Shown: positions 1-8,585, numbered from the stretch's first letter. The stretch: DNA of 64,000 bases from Flammeovirgaceae bacterium UBA5585 (GCA_002425185.1 DILT01000014.1:225384-289383), one strand, 5' to 3'. The notes: generated by a model not told the origin, from the sequence alone. Numbers and translations are program-made.

Positions 1-288
1 CGTAGCTTCATTGATGGCATCAATACCGGCATGCGAATGTGCATCAATAATACCCGGCATTACAAACATGCCTGCAGCATCAATTACACGAAACCCAGAC
101 GGTGCGGCAATTCCCTTTCCAATCTGACTGATCTTTCCATCACGCACCAATACATCGGTGTTTTCAAGAGTGCCCTTTGTAACGGTTAATACGGTGCCTC
201 CTTTTATCAGCACGTTGCCTCGTTCTACCTGTGCCTGCACAAGGCTTACCGAGGCGAGAATTAATAATGTTATTATTATCTTTTTCAT
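1..288 (-). CDS. Amidohydrolase family protein, N-terminal part (runs off window)
   Basis: Only the first 96 codons are in the window; the gene continues past base 1. The ATG is at 288 (minus strand). The N-terminus reads as a signal peptide (MKKIIITLLILASVSLVQAQ), followed by the small beta-sandwich typical of amidohydrolases and then the metal-binding strand PGIIDAHSHAG, which contains the HxH pair that binds the first metal in this superfamily. It lies 12 bp downstream of a second amidohydrolase-like gene on the same strand, so the two are probably co-transcribed. Exported imidazolonepropionase-like hydrolases of this type are common in Bacteroidota; the substrate cannot be told from this fragment. 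Confidence 0.85.
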   Translation of the reverse strand, partial: MKKIIITLLILASVSLVQAQVERGNVLIKGGTVLTVTKGTLENTDVLVRDGKISQIGKGIAAPSGFRVIDAAGMFVMPGIIDAHSHAGIDAINEAT

Positions 289-300
289 ACTTCTTGCTGA

Positions 301-1998
301 TTATTGGTTAGGATCTTTTGAGCCTTTCATCGGGAAACTTCCAAAGCTGCCTACCGACATGGTTCCCTCAAAGTCGTTGCCATCGATAGTAAGGCTAACT
401 TCAATGGTCATAGTGCCTCCACCGGCATTAAAGCCAAACGTAAACGTCAAGGAATTCCCGTCTACCACAATGGAATTCAATTCCGTTTCCTGGCCGCTCA
501 TGCTGTTGGTTATGGTGCCTGAGTAGTTACCCCCATCATTCTTGATTTTAATTACACCGGTAGAATTCCCTTGTGGAGTTTCTGTGGTATACGACCACTT
601 GCCGTTAGGATCAGCCTTTTTTCCATTTCCATTTTTGGCATCGGCCTTCTTCTCTTCTTTCACTTCGTACTTATGCAGTACACCATCCACAAACACATAA
701 CGCACTTTTGACTTTTCGTTGAAGTAAGGTTTATCGGTAATAACCAGGTTGGCAAGCTTACCATTGTCTACGGTGCCGACACGATCAGCAATACCCAGCC
801 ATTGTGCCGGTGTTGTTGTTAGGGCGGCCAGGGCCTGATCTTCTGTTAAACCGGCCGCGATCATCCTGCGCAGGTTAGCGGGTATATCTTTTGTTTTTGC
901 AGATGCTGTTGAAAAACCAAACGTTACACCAGCTTTTTGAAATACCGAGGCTTGCGCAGTATACTGAGCCACAGCCTCTGCTTTCCTTTTTTCTAACGCT
1001 TCCTTTTCGGCATCTACAGGCTTTTTGGATTCTTCTTTCTTATCATCTTTTTTCTCTTCCTTAACAACTTCAGGCAAATCAAGACTTAAGAAAACTTTTG
1101 CATTAGAGGCTTTGACCTTATTGATCATATCCCAGCCTTCTTTTACATCGCCTAACACAACGTTAAAGCCCAGGTCTTTTTGTAAAAGTATTACACGATT
1201 AATATCCAGGTTGCGCTCGGCCTTGAACAGCACAGCAACGCGCTTATCGATAACCGGGTAAAATGCTTCAAGTATCTTATCACTTACAGGCCGCTCAAGA
1301 CCAGCACGATTAGAGGCGTACAGACTTTCGTATGCTTTTGCCTGTGAGGCTTGACGGTATAACTCGCGGTATTTTGACATTACACCGATAACGGTGTTCG
1401 GATACACACGCTGAGCAGGGGTCAACTCGGAATAAAAAGCAGAATTGCCCACCAAAACCATATCGTTGGCTGAATTACCGCCAAGTTGAACAATGGCTGC
1501 GCTTCCCGGAAGCATACCACCATAGGGTACTACCTGTGCGGTAGTAAAGCCCAATGCCCGTAAGTCTTCCACTGTTTTATCAGCGGGATTAAGGGATGCA
1601 CGAACATCATTTTGTGGAGTAATGCCGGCCTGTGCAGGCTCTGGATTTCCCGGATCTTTCGGCCGCTCACGATTAGGCTCCTCTTTAGGTTTAGTAACGC
1701 CCACGCGCGAATAGCCGTCAATAAATCCGGCATATACATACATGCTGTCGGCTTTGATAACTACAGCATCGGCAGGGATAGCCAAATTCTTACCCACATT
1801 TTGTATTATACCATTGCGGATAATAACGGTGCCCATATCCACCTTTCGGCCCGGGCCTTGAATAATGTTTACATTGGTGATGGCATACGTTCGCGTAACG
1901 GGGGCCAGTTTAACCTCTTCCTGTGCATATACGCCCAGGGAAGTCCAGCAAAGGAGCAATACAAGCCATTGCCGGGGTATTCGGTAAAATCGATTCAT
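301..1998 (-). CDS. Secreted amidohydrolase-like protein lacking the HxH metal motif
   Basis: A 565-residue protein with a signal peptide ending near GVYAQ (residue 26). It has the amidohydrolase N-terminal sandwich, a barrel region, and the C-terminal segment GTVDNGKLANLVITD typical of imidazolonepropionase-like hydrolases. At the position where family members read GFIDxHxH, this one reads GFIDGYSRVG, so both histidines are absent. A Lys/Glu-rich insertion lies near residues 313-345. After residue 450 there is a charged linker and an extra beta-rich domain of about 90 residues (PNGKWSYTTETPQG onward, with Gly/Thr-rich strands). The gene directly precedes the HxH-bearing paralogue at 1-288. 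I infer a catalytically altered or non-catalytic partner; activity with another metal site is possible. Confidence 0.8.
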   Translation of the reverse strand: MNRFYRIPRQWLVLLLCWTSLGVYAQEEVKLAPVTRTYAITNVNIIQGPGRKVDMGTVIIRNGIIQNVGKNLAIPADAVVIKADSMYVYAGFIDGYSRVGVTKPKEEPNRERPKDPGNPEPAQAGITPQNDVRASLNPADKTVEDLRALGFTTAQVVPYGGMLPGSAAIVQLGGNSANDMVLVGNSAFYSELTPAQRVYPNTVIGVMSKYRELYRQASQAKAYESLYASNRAGLERPVSDKILEAFYPVIDKRVAVLFKAERNLDINRVILLQKDLGFNVVLGDVKEGWDMINKVKASNAKVFLSLDLPEVVKEEKKDDKKEESKKPVDAEKEALEKRKAEAVAQYTAQASVFQKAGVTFGFSTASAKTKDIPANLRRMIAAGLTEDQALAALTTTPAQWLGIADRVGTVDNGKLANLVITDKPYFNEKSKVRYVFVDGVLHKYEVKEEKKADAKNGNGKKADPNGKWSYTTETPQGNSTGVIKIKNDGGNYSGTITNSMSGQETELNSIVVDGNSLTFTFGFNAGGGTMTIEVSLTIDGNDFEGTMSVGSFGSFPMKGSKDPNQ

Positions 1999-2222
1999 GA
2001 AACTTTGTTTAAGATTAGGAACTACCCCGGCAAGATAGAGCGATTGGCTTATCCGGTCAACCGGAATACATGGGTGGTTGATTTTTTCATTCGATGGTCA
2101 TGACCGGAAGAAAAAAATGGATTATGGCCGCTAAATCCTGTTAACAAAAATCTGTCTGTTAGGTGACTTAAGTCATACATGAACCGTTGGCACCAAAGCA
2201 TATTTGTTGAAAATAAAAGCCA

Positions 2223-2678
2223 ATGAACATCACTCACGCCTATACCGTAAACCTGGGCTGGCGCCACGACCGGCAGGGAATTTTATCGTCTGAAGAACTG
2301 GATAATACCGTTGAAGTAGCCACACCTCCTCCCTTTCCCAAGGGCGTTGAAGGCATCTGGTCGCCCGAACATTTATTTACTGCGGCTGTAAGCAGTTGCC
2401 TGATGACGACTTTTTTAGCGATTGCCGAAAACTCAAAACTGGAATTTGAAAGTTTTACCTGTAAAGCCACCGGCACGCTGGCCCAGGTTGATGGAAAGTA
2501 TAAAATGATAGAAATCGTACTGGAACCTCACCTGGTTATTGCGCATGAAAAAGATGGTGATCGTGCTGCACGTGTATTACAAAAAGCTGAGGCAGCCTGC
2601 CTGATTACAAATTCCATTACTGCCAGGGTAACTATGAACCCCTCTATTGTGATTGGGGGTTTAATACCTGAAGTGTAA
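2223..2678 (+). CDS. OsmC family protein
   Basis: A 151-residue protein of the OsmC/Ohr fold, which in characterised members reduces organic hydroperoxides with a pair of cysteines. The two expected cysteines are present: Cys59 in AAVSSCLMTTF at the start of the central helix and Cys126 in AEAACLITNS. The segment GIWSPEHLFTAAV is the typical family signature. A third cysteine (Cys80) is also present. The length is normal for the family. It stands alone on the plus strand, divergent from the amidohydrolase pair. The family assignment is firm; the peroxide substrate is inferred. A second OsmC paralogue is at 51545-51949. Confidence 0.9.
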   Translation: MNITHAYTVNLGWRHDRQGILSSEELDNTVEVATPPPFPKGVEGIWSPEHLFTAAVSSCLMTTFLAIAENSKLEFESFTCKATGTLAQVDGKYKMIEIVLEPHLVIAHEKDGDRAARVLQKAEAACLITNSITARVTMNPSIVIGGLIPEV

Positions 2679-2857
2679 TGCATTTCATAATTAATTAAGT
2701 CCTGATTTTTCTCCATTTCTACCATCCATATTTCATTTGACCAATCGGATGTATGGAAAAATGCCCATTCAATAAAATGGCGGGCAAATGACGGGGTAAA
2801 TCCGCTATCCCCAACGGGTATTAGCCGTATCATTGCACAGCTAAACCGTATTGTACA

Positions 2858-3682
2858 ATGCAACAGCCCGAACTCGGCAGGCGCTTAACCGCCCTGCGAA
2901 AGGAACGAAACCTCACCCAGGAAGAACTGGTAGAAAAAAGTAATGTGAGTGTACGCACCATCCAACGCATAGAAGCGGGGGAAGTGTTGCCGCGCATATC
3001 CACTGTTAAAATTCTACTGAAAACCCTGGGGGAATCGCCTGAAACATTTTTAACGAAACCCACTAACATGGAAACAAAAACTGAACAATTGGAACATTCC
3101 GGCCGCAGTGTGTTGCTGACGGCTGTGATTGCCGGAGCCATCTACCTGGCAGCAGAAATCTGTTTAACCGCGATGGATATTGCCTGGCTGACGAAGGATC
3201 GTGCATGGGAACAATGGATTAACCTGGTGTACATAGGCCTGAGCATCGTGATGATGGCTTCGTACATCCTGTTTGCCCGTGGATTTATTCTTTTAAGTAA
3301 ACTCTTCGAAAACAAATTGCTTACACTTGGCGCCTACCTGATGATGGCAGCAGTAGTGAGTGTTGGCATACTGGATAGTGTAACACTTTTCTCTGATAAT
3401 ACTGAACAATTATGGCTACCCTATTCCATAGCAGCTATTGTGTCGGGAACGTTAACCCTGGTATTTGGTATTGCCCTCCTGCGGCTTCAGGATGGTATGG
3501 GTGAACTGGCGCGCGCTGCAGGTATCCTTGAAATTCTCATTGGCTGCATGTTGCTTACAGTAATACTCTTTTTCATTGCCTACGTGATTATGATTCCGGC
3601 CATTATTGTAGAGATACTGGTGTTGTACCGTGGCTATGAATACTTATCCAAATCACCAAGCCAGGTAGCACTGAGCGTTTAA
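2858..3682 (+). CDS. XRE-type HTH regulator fused to a membrane domain
   Basis: A 274-residue protein. Residues 5-65 form a Cro/C1-type helix-turn-helix (LGRRLTALRKERNLTQEEL, then SVRTIQRIEAG). After a short polar linker (about residues 66-87) the rest is hydrophobic, with about five or six membrane-spanning segments beginning at SVLLTAVIAGAIYLAAEI. This puts a DNA-binding domain on the cytoplasmic face of a membrane protein. No extracellular sensor domain is visible. The target genes are unknown; the nearest candidate is the serine hydrolase remnant just downstream. Membrane-tethered XRE proteins of this design occur in Bacteroidota, but I know of no assigned function. Confidence 0.8.
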   Translation: MQQPELGRRLTALRKERNLTQEELVEKSNVSVRTIQRIEAGEVLPRISTVKILLKTLGESPETFLTKPTNMETKTEQLEHSGRSVLLTAVIAGAIYLAAEICLTAMDIAWLTKDRAWEQWINLVYIGLSIVMMASYILFARGFILLSKLFENKLLTLGAYLMMAAVVSVGILDSVTLFSDNTEQLWLPYSIAAIVSGTLTLVFGIALLRLQDGMGELARAAGILEILIGCMLLTVILFFIAYVIMIPAIIVEILVLYRGYEYLSKSPSQVALSV

Positions 3683-3688
3683 TCTTAT

Positions 3689-3745
3689 TAACCACATGGA
3701 AACATAGGGCACATAGTTGATCAAGGCTCTGGTTCTATGTGGTTA
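3689..3745. repeat. Imperfect inverted repeat in intergenic DNA
   Basis: The arms TAACCACAT (3689-3697) and ATGTGGTTA (3737-3745) are exact inverse complements separated by 39 bases. Inside the loop, CATAG occurs twice and CTATG once, so shorter alternative hairpins can form. It sits between the XRE gene and the serine hydrolase remnant. From memory, similar ACCACAT...CATAG...CTATGTGGTT sequences recur between genes in Bacteroidota genomes, which suggests a dispersed repeat. There is no T-run, so a simple terminator is unlikely. Confidence 0.5.
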
Positions 3746-3785
3746 TGCCTTCACAAATCTTTTACAATGACTCAAAGAACTTTAC

Positions 3786-5128
3786 ATGAAAAAAAGAATC
3801 ATTAAATATGTGATTGCTGTAATCGTATTCTCCTTGGCTTGGACAATTACAGTAATCTACGGTTCATTGAATGGTTGGTGGCACAAACCTATTACAAAAA
3901 ATAAAGATACTGACTCATTTGTCACCGCAGTCAAGGAGATTAGCCAACAGGAATTCGTTGGAAACTTCGCCATGGCAATCATGAAGAACGGTGAAGTTGA
4001 AAAGGAGCTTTTTTATTCCGCGAACAAACCAGTAGACCAGAATACAATATTTCAGGTTTCATCCCTTTCAAAATTTGTATCAGCCCTGGGGGTGATGAAA
4101 TTGACTGAAATGGGAAAAATTAATTTGGATACGCCCGTCAGCATTTACCTTAAATGGTGGCAGTTACCACCAAGCAAATTTGACAATGCACAAGTAACGG
4201 TAAGAAGACTTCTCAGTCATACGGCTGGTTTAACGGACGAGCTTGGCTATAGCGGTTTTGAAAACCGTGACTCTGTACAAACGCTCGAAGCATCACTTAC
4301 CAAAGCAAACGATGCAGATGAAGGGAAAAGTGGTACGGTAGAAGTTGGAATCCAGCCTGGTTCCCGGTGGAAATACTCAGGCGGTGGTTATACGCTTTTG
4401 CAGCTATTAGTAGAAGAAACAAGTGGTCAATCTTTTAATGAATTTATGCTGGAGAATTTGTTCAAACCACTCAACATGAACAGCAGTACTTACCTATTGA
4501 GTGATAGTTTCAATACCAGGTTATGTGAGTTCTTTAACAGCAACAAGACTTCCGCCCCCATTTCTACTATTCATCGTTAGCCGCTACATCACTTTATACA
4601 TCGTTAAATGATTTGGAAACTTTCTTTCAATTATTTCTGCAGGGAAGTGATGGGGAACCTATTGGCAAAGGTCAGTTAAGTCCGGCAACGCTAAAATCTA
4701 TGCGGGAGGCACACTGGGACATCATGGGCGAAGACATATTTGGCTTAGGTTGTATGCTCTATATTGGTATTGAAAATAATGAAAATATTTTCGGTCACGA
4801 TGGAAAAAGTACTCCACCAATCAATACAGCCATTAGAATAAACCCGGTTACAGGTGATGGAATAATCGTTTTGGAAACCGGCAATCCGGATCTGGCAACC
4901 CGGTTGGCAAGCGATTGGGTATACTTAAAAACCGGTAAGGTTGACACCCTGCTCTTTACCATGCAACTCGGTAAAATGTTTAAAATAATAGTTATCGGAG
5001 TGATCGTAATCCTGCTTGCCGTAACAGGAACTGGGTTGAGAAAAAAATTGCTCACCCAATCCGCTTCGCCTTATACCCATCCTTCACCAACAACTGCACC
5101 ACGCGATCGCGAAAATCGCCTTGAATAA
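3786..5128 (+). pseudogene. Serine hydrolase (class C beta-lactamase family), single-base frameshift
   Basis: The first frame (3786-4580, 264 residues) carries an N-terminal membrane anchor, the active-site SxxK motif as SLSK (residues 93-96), LLSHTAGL, and YSG at residues 197-199 in place of YxN. It then ends in an unrelated tail. Homology resumes in another frame with FYYSSLAATSLYTSLNDL and continues through GHDG (the third, HxG-like motif) to a C-terminal membrane helix, stopping at 5128. One extra C in the tract tccgccccca (4551-4560) would join the frames smoothly as KTSRPHFYYSSLAA. So it is either a recent frameshift or a sequencing error in a C-run. The 3' end overlaps the convergent SUI1 gene by 77 bp. 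Confidence 0.8.
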
Positions 5129-5399
5129 TAATTTCACCATCTTTCACAGAACCACCGGTGCCGCATTTGTTCTTCAGCGATTTACCAAGCGTATCTAAAT
5201 CTGCCGTTGTGCCAACAAAGCCGGTAACCAACGTTACTTGCTTACCTGCACGGCCACTTTTATCGAGCGATACGCGCAACTGTTGTTGCTGAGGCGGCAA
5301 GGTTGTAGCTTCTTCAATCTTGTTATAGTTGAATTCAAAGTCTGAAGAAGTGGAATACACCACCCCTTCGCGGTTCTTCCATTCGTTTTTCTTGGCCAT
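5052..5399 (-). CDS. SUI1/YciH-type translation initiation factor
   Basis: A 115-residue protein. The C-terminal 75 residues match the SUI1 (eIF1-like) domain: LRVSLDKSGRAGKQVTLVTG, then LGKSLKNKCGTGGSVKDGEI, then GDFRDRVVQLLVKDGYKAKRIG, which ends the protein as in bacterial YciH. The family binds the small ribosomal subunit and affects start-codon choice; the bacterial role is modest. The start is 3 bp downstream of the DnaJ-domain gene stop on the same strand, so they form an operon. Its 3' end overlaps the tail of the frameshifted hydrolase on the other strand. Confidence 0.92.
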   Translation of the reverse strand: MAKKNEWKNREGVVYSTSSDFEFNYNKIEEATTLPPQQQQLRVSLDKSGRAGKQVTLVTGFVGTTADLDTLGKSLKNKCGTGGSVKDGEIIIQGDFRDRVVQLLVKDGYKAKRIG

Positions 5400-5402
5400 A
5401 CA

Positions 5403-6182
5403 CTAAAGCATTAAAATCAACGTAAAAATAAGGAGGAATGTACTGATAATGCCAACGTTAAATCGTGTCTCAACACTTCCTATAGCCGATATGCCAAGTA
5501 TCGAAAAAACAGCAAGTAGTACCGGTATAAAGCTGAAGTTGTCGTATAGTGTTGCCAGGTTATCAATATAAACTTCTTCATCTTCCGTATAAATCGTAAT
5601 AAGTATGGCTAACCCTTTTGATTCCTTGAAAATAATTTCCTGACCTACGTAAATGCGTGGAATATATTCAAATGGAATTTCATAGATACGTCCGGTGTTT
5701 GTCAGCATATCCAGTTTCTGATTATTTCGCAATCCCTTTTTCCGGATAGCGGTAACCGTTTCAACGCTATCTGTTGGTTGCATACTGTAATCCACAACTA
5801 AAACGCAGCAAATAAAAATTCCGACCCAGGCCAATGCTTTCAAATAAGGTAGAGAGCGTATCATCAATTCCCGCTGCACGTCTACTGTGGGTTTTGGCTG
5901 TCGGTAACCCGATCGTCTTCTGTAAGCGGGATCGCGATGGCGTACAGGCTCTTCAACTTCAACACTCGCAAACGGATTTGATAAGCGATAATCATACTCC
6001 CTTCGCTTTACCTCATCACCCAGCACATCATAGGCTTCATTAATTTCCCTGATAAACTCCTGTGCACCAGGAGCAGGATTAATATCCGGATGGTATTGCT
6101 GGACCAGCCTGCGATACGCGCGCTTAATATCAGCCGCGGTGGCAACTCGGGCTACGCCCAAAATACTGTAGTAGTCCTTCAT
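5403..6182 (-). CDS. J-domain protein with C-terminal membrane segments
   Basis: A 259-residue protein. Residues 1-66 are a canonical J domain (DYYSILGVARVATAADIKRAY) with HPD at residues 31-33, the motif that stimulates DnaK ATPase. There is no Gly/Phe region and no zinc finger, so it is not DnaJ itself. After a basic linker there is a hydrophobic helix near residues 113-130 and two more near the C-terminus (IPVLLAVFSILGISA, then a final IISTFLLIFTLILML). It probably recruits DnaK to the membrane, but the client is unknown. It is the upstream gene of the SUI1 gene. Confidence 0.85.
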   Translation of the reverse strand: MKDYYSILGVARVATAADIKRAYRRLVQQYHPDINPAPGAQEFIREINEAYDVLGDEVKRREYDYRLSNPFASVEVEEPVRHRDPAYRRRSGYRQPKPTVDVQRELMIRSLPYLKALAWVGIFICCVLVVDYSMQPTDSVETVTAIRKKGLRNNQKLDMLTNTGRIYEIPFEYIPRIYVGQEIIFKESKGLAILITIYTEDEEVYIDNLATLYDNFSFIPVLLAVFSILGISAIGSVETRFNVGIISTFLLIFTLILML

Positions 6183-6259
6183 TCAACCCAAATAAAAATA
6201 AAAAGACCTGAAGGCACTAAATCTTTCAAAATTGAATTCCGTATTTTGGGCAAACCGTT

Positions 6260-6655
6260 ATGAACCACAGAAATACCTTACTCACCGGCTCGGTTTTAGG
6301 ATTACTCGGTGTTGCACTGGGTGCATTTGGTGCACATGCATTAAAATCTATGCTCACTGAAACGGGCCGGATGGATACATTTGAGCTAGCCGTACGCTAT
6401 CAATTTTATCACGCCTTGGCCCTGTTGTTTAGCGGCTTGCTTGAGCATACTTTCAACTCCAGATTCATCCGGTATGCAGCATACCTTTTTTTGATTGGGG
6501 TAATCCTGTTTAGTGGCAGCTTGTATCTGCTATGCTTTACCCACGTAACAGCCTTTGCTATGCTCACTCCTTTTGGTGGTGTGGCGCTGATTACTGGCTG
6601 GGCCTTTCTCTTTGTTGGTATCTACAAAAATTATCAAACAAAAAAGCCATCCTGA
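6260..6655 (+). CDS. DUF423 family membrane protein
   Basis: A 131-residue integral membrane protein with four predicted helices. The N-terminus LLGVALGAFGAHALKSML and the central YQFYHALALLFSGLL are hallmarks of the DUF423 (YwdK/YgdD) family. The length matches the family. The function is not established. Its stop codon lies inside the hairpin that appears to end the convergent DUF1573 gene. Confidence 0.93.
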   Translation: MNHRNTLLTGSVLGLLGVALGAFGAHALKSMLTETGRMDTFELAVRYQFYHALALLFSGLLEHTFNSRFIRYAAYLFLIGVILFSGSLYLLCFTHVTAFAMLTPFGGVALITGWAFLFVGIYKNYQTKKPS

Positions 6656-6668
6656 TTTTCAAGATGGC
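6640..6668 (-). terminator. Rho-independent terminator for the DUF1573 gene
   Basis: Arms GCCATC (6646-6651) and GATGGC (6663-6668) flank an 11-base loop. On the minus strand the hairpin is followed at once by six Ts (the A-run 6640-6645 on plus). It lies 23 bp past the stop of the minus-strand DUF1573 gene. Confidence 0.7.
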
Positions 6669-6690
6669 CTTCGGGAAAATTCTAAAATTA

Positions 6691-7104
6691 TTATTGCGGA
6701 TTTTTTGCCAGAATGTTGGTAACGAAGGAGATCAGATTATCCTCATTAACAGCATTGGAAACAACCGTAACCGTTTTGTTTTGACGCCCCATCTTACCGG
6801 CACTGTTAAACCCGATTTTTATCTCCCCTTTTCCGCCCGGAGGTATCGGATTTTTTGGCCAGGAAGGTGCTGTACAGCCACAGGTTACCTGAATATTGGA
6901 AATAATGAGCGGCTCATTTCCGGTATTGGTAAACTTAAATACATGCTCCACATTATCACCCTGATAAATATCCCCGAAATCATGGGAGCTTTTCTCAAAG
7001 GTTAACACCGGGCCATTTACTTTAGGCGCTGTAGATTTTGCCTCCTGGGCAAACGTATTAGCCACTCCGGCTAGCAAAAACAGTAAAACAAAAAGCTTCT
7101 TCAT
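6691..7104 (-). CDS. DUF1573 secreted protein
   Basis: A 137-residue protein with a clear signal peptide (KKLFVLLFLLAGVANTFAQ). The mature part is a DUF1573 Ig-like domain: FEKSSHDFGDIYQGDNVEHV, then FTNTGNEPLIISNIQVTCGC, then GEIKIGFNSAGKMGRQNKTV. The CGC motif and pattern of strands are family hallmarks. It is expected in the periplasm or at the cell surface, but its role is unknown. It has its own TAnnTTTG promoter-like box and a hairpin terminator, so it looks monocistronic. Confidence 0.93.
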   Translation of the reverse strand: MKKLFVLLFLLAGVANTFAQEAKSTAPKVNGPVLTFEKSSHDFGDIYQGDNVEHVFKFTNTGNEPLIISNIQVTCGCTAPSWPKNPIPPGGKGEIKIGFNSAGKMGRQNKTVTVVSNAVNEDNLISFVTNILAKNPQ

Positions 7105-7117
7105 AGCGTATTTTTTT

Positions 7118-7125
7118 CAAAGTTA
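7118..7125 (-). promoter_or_regulatory. Candidate -7 promoter box (TAACTTTG)
   Basis: On the minus strand the octamer TAACTTTG fits the Bacteroidota -7 consensus TAnnTTTG exactly and sits 13 bp before the DUF1573 start codon. A -33 TTG at the ideal distance is not clear, and the leader would be very short. Confidence 0.4.
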
Positions 7126-7221
7126 ACAATCACCAAACAACAATTCTGCCAATAAAGTGCAAATTTCTTAAAGATTCGTGACTTTGCCGTCCATCTTGAA
7201 TTATCTCCCCTGGTAACCTGC

Positions 7222-7698
7222 ATGAACGAGAATATCAAAGCGCTTTATGGTAATAAAATAAGGGTTCGGGTTGCCGGGCTATGCTGGAAAGATGACTCCT
7301 TACTGTTGGTTAACCATAGCCTGTACAAGGGACAAGATTTTTGGGCACCGCCAGGTGGCGGCCTTGACTTTGGTCAGCGGATGGAAGACTGTTTAAAACA
7401 GGAATTTATGGAAGAAACAGGCTTGCAAATCAATGTGGATGGTTTCAGATTTGTTGCAGAGTTTGTAAACCCACCCCTGCATGCCATTGAACTATTTGCG
7501 GATGTATCCATTTCAGGTGGCGTATTAACCACCGGATATGACCCCGAATTAACGGCTGAAGGTCAGATCATTCGTGCCGCAAAATTCGTTCCGTGGGAAA
7601 CGGTACTGGCCATGCCAGCACAGATAAAACACGGGATTTTAAAGCTTTGCGCAACGGTAAAAGAATTGAAAACTTTAACCGGTTTTTATAGAATATAA
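7222..7698 (+). CDS. Nudix hydrolase with a variant Nudix box
   Basis: A 158-residue Nudix-fold protein that would hydrolyse a nucleoside-diphosphate-linked compound. The box reads GGLDFGQRMEDCLKQEFMEE and continues TGL. The catalytic/metal glutamates of the ExxEE part (EFMEE) are kept, but the usual first Glu of GX5E and the Arg of REUxEE are both Gln. The region before the box, FWAPPGGGLDFGQ, is normal for the family. The substrate cannot be predicted. It is a single gene on the plus strand, divergent from DUF1573. Confidence 0.88.
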   Translation: MNENIKALYGNKIRVRVAGLCWKDDSLLLVNHSLYKGQDFWAPPGGGLDFGQRMEDCLKQEFMEETGLQINVDGFRFVAEFVNPPLHAIELFADVSISGGVLTTGYDPELTAEGQIIRAAKFVPWETVLAMPAQIKHGILKLCATVKELKTLTGFYRI

Positions 7699-7720
7699 TT
7701 CTCCAAACACGGATTTTACC

Positions 7721-7752
7721 TTGTTTTTTACCCCTTAAAATAATTATACTTG
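7721..7752 (+). promoter_or_regulatory. Candidate Bacteroidota sigma-factor promoter
   Basis: TTG (7721-7723) is followed after 21 bases by TATACTTG (7745-7752), one mismatch from TAnnTTTG. It lies 19 bp before the start of the membrane protein/DUF3822 pair. Confidence 0.4.
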
Positions 7753-7771
7753 TGGCCTTAAACCGTAACTA

Positions 7772-8584
7772 ATGAACCTGTCAAAAATTCTCGCCTACAT
7801 TCTTTTTGCCGTTAGCTTAGGATTAGCCTACTACCTTTATAACAGCATTAATTCAACCATCCAATTCCGGGAGAAAATCGTTACAACGGAGCGACAGATC
7901 ACTGATAAACTATCGGTTATTCGCGAAGCCCAAAAGGTTTACCTTGAGCAACACGGCAAATACACCAGCAGCTGGGATACCTTAATTAATTTTATCGAAA
8001 ACGGTACGGTACCCATTATCGTGAAAACAGAAACTATTATTCCTAAAAGCTATGGTGTTGATAGCGTGCTTGTTAAAATTGATACCATTGGCCAGGTTTC
8101 AGCAAAGGAAAAAATATTCAGAAAAACATATGCCGTAAATGCAGCCGATAACGGTACATTTTTGGGCTTCCTTAAAAATGAAGGCGACTACGTAGTGAAA
8201 GGAACAAAATCATACCGAATGAGAAGAGAAAGCAGCGACAGGACTGAAGAGTTCTCATTTTTGGATAAGGGAACGATCAGCAGCTTAGCCAAAATCAATT
8301 CAGGCGATAAAGTGAAGAAGGGACAAAACCTGATTACTTTTTGGGACTATCAACTTAATCCGGATGTAGATATCAAGAACCTGGCGAAAGTTCCGGGCTC
8401 CGATAAAACCTTTGATATATTCACACAACAAATTGATCGGAACAACATTAAAGTTTGGGTGATTGAAGTTAAAGACCCTGCTCCGATCAACCCTGAACGA
8501 AGAGAGGAGAATGAGGCGAAAAACAAGAAGCCACTTCGCTTTGGATCAAAAACGGATGTAACAACAGCCGGAAATTGGGAATAA
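7772..8584 (+). CDS. Single-pass membrane protein of unknown function
   Basis: A 270-residue protein with one N-terminal membrane helix (ILAYILFAVSLGLAYYLY) and then a predicted coiled stretch (FREKIVTTERQITDKLSVIR). The next segment, AQKVYLEQHGKYTSSWDTLI, resembles in shape the start of type II/IV pseudopilins, where a helix is followed by a conserved Tyr-rich turn, but there is no prepilin peptidase site. The rest is a soluble domain of mixed strands. The stop is 1 bp before the DUF3822 start, so the two are translated as a pair. I do not recognise a named family. A cell-envelope role is likely from the anchor. Confidence 0.8.
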   Translation: MNLSKILAYILFAVSLGLAYYLYNSINSTIQFREKIVTTERQITDKLSVIREAQKVYLEQHGKYTSSWDTLINFIENGTVPIIVKTETIIPKSYGVDSVLVKIDTIGQVSAKEKIFRKTYAVNAADNGTFLGFLKNEGDYVVKGTKSYRMRRESSDRTEEFSFLDKGTISSLAKINSGDKVKKGQNLITFWDYQLNPDVDIKNLAKVPGSDKTFDIFTQQIDRNNIKVWVIEVKDPAPINPERREENEAKNKKPLRFGSKTDVTTAGNWE

Positions 8585-8585
8585 C

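Noticed and set aside
2052..2065. TCCGGTcaACCGGA hairpin upstream of the amidohydrolase gene
   Set aside because: Only 6-bp arms and no match elsewhere in the window; may be a regulator site, but not supportable.
1612..2103. 163-codon plus-strand ORF
   Set aside because: Antisense to the amidohydrolase-like gene, with no domain or promoter.
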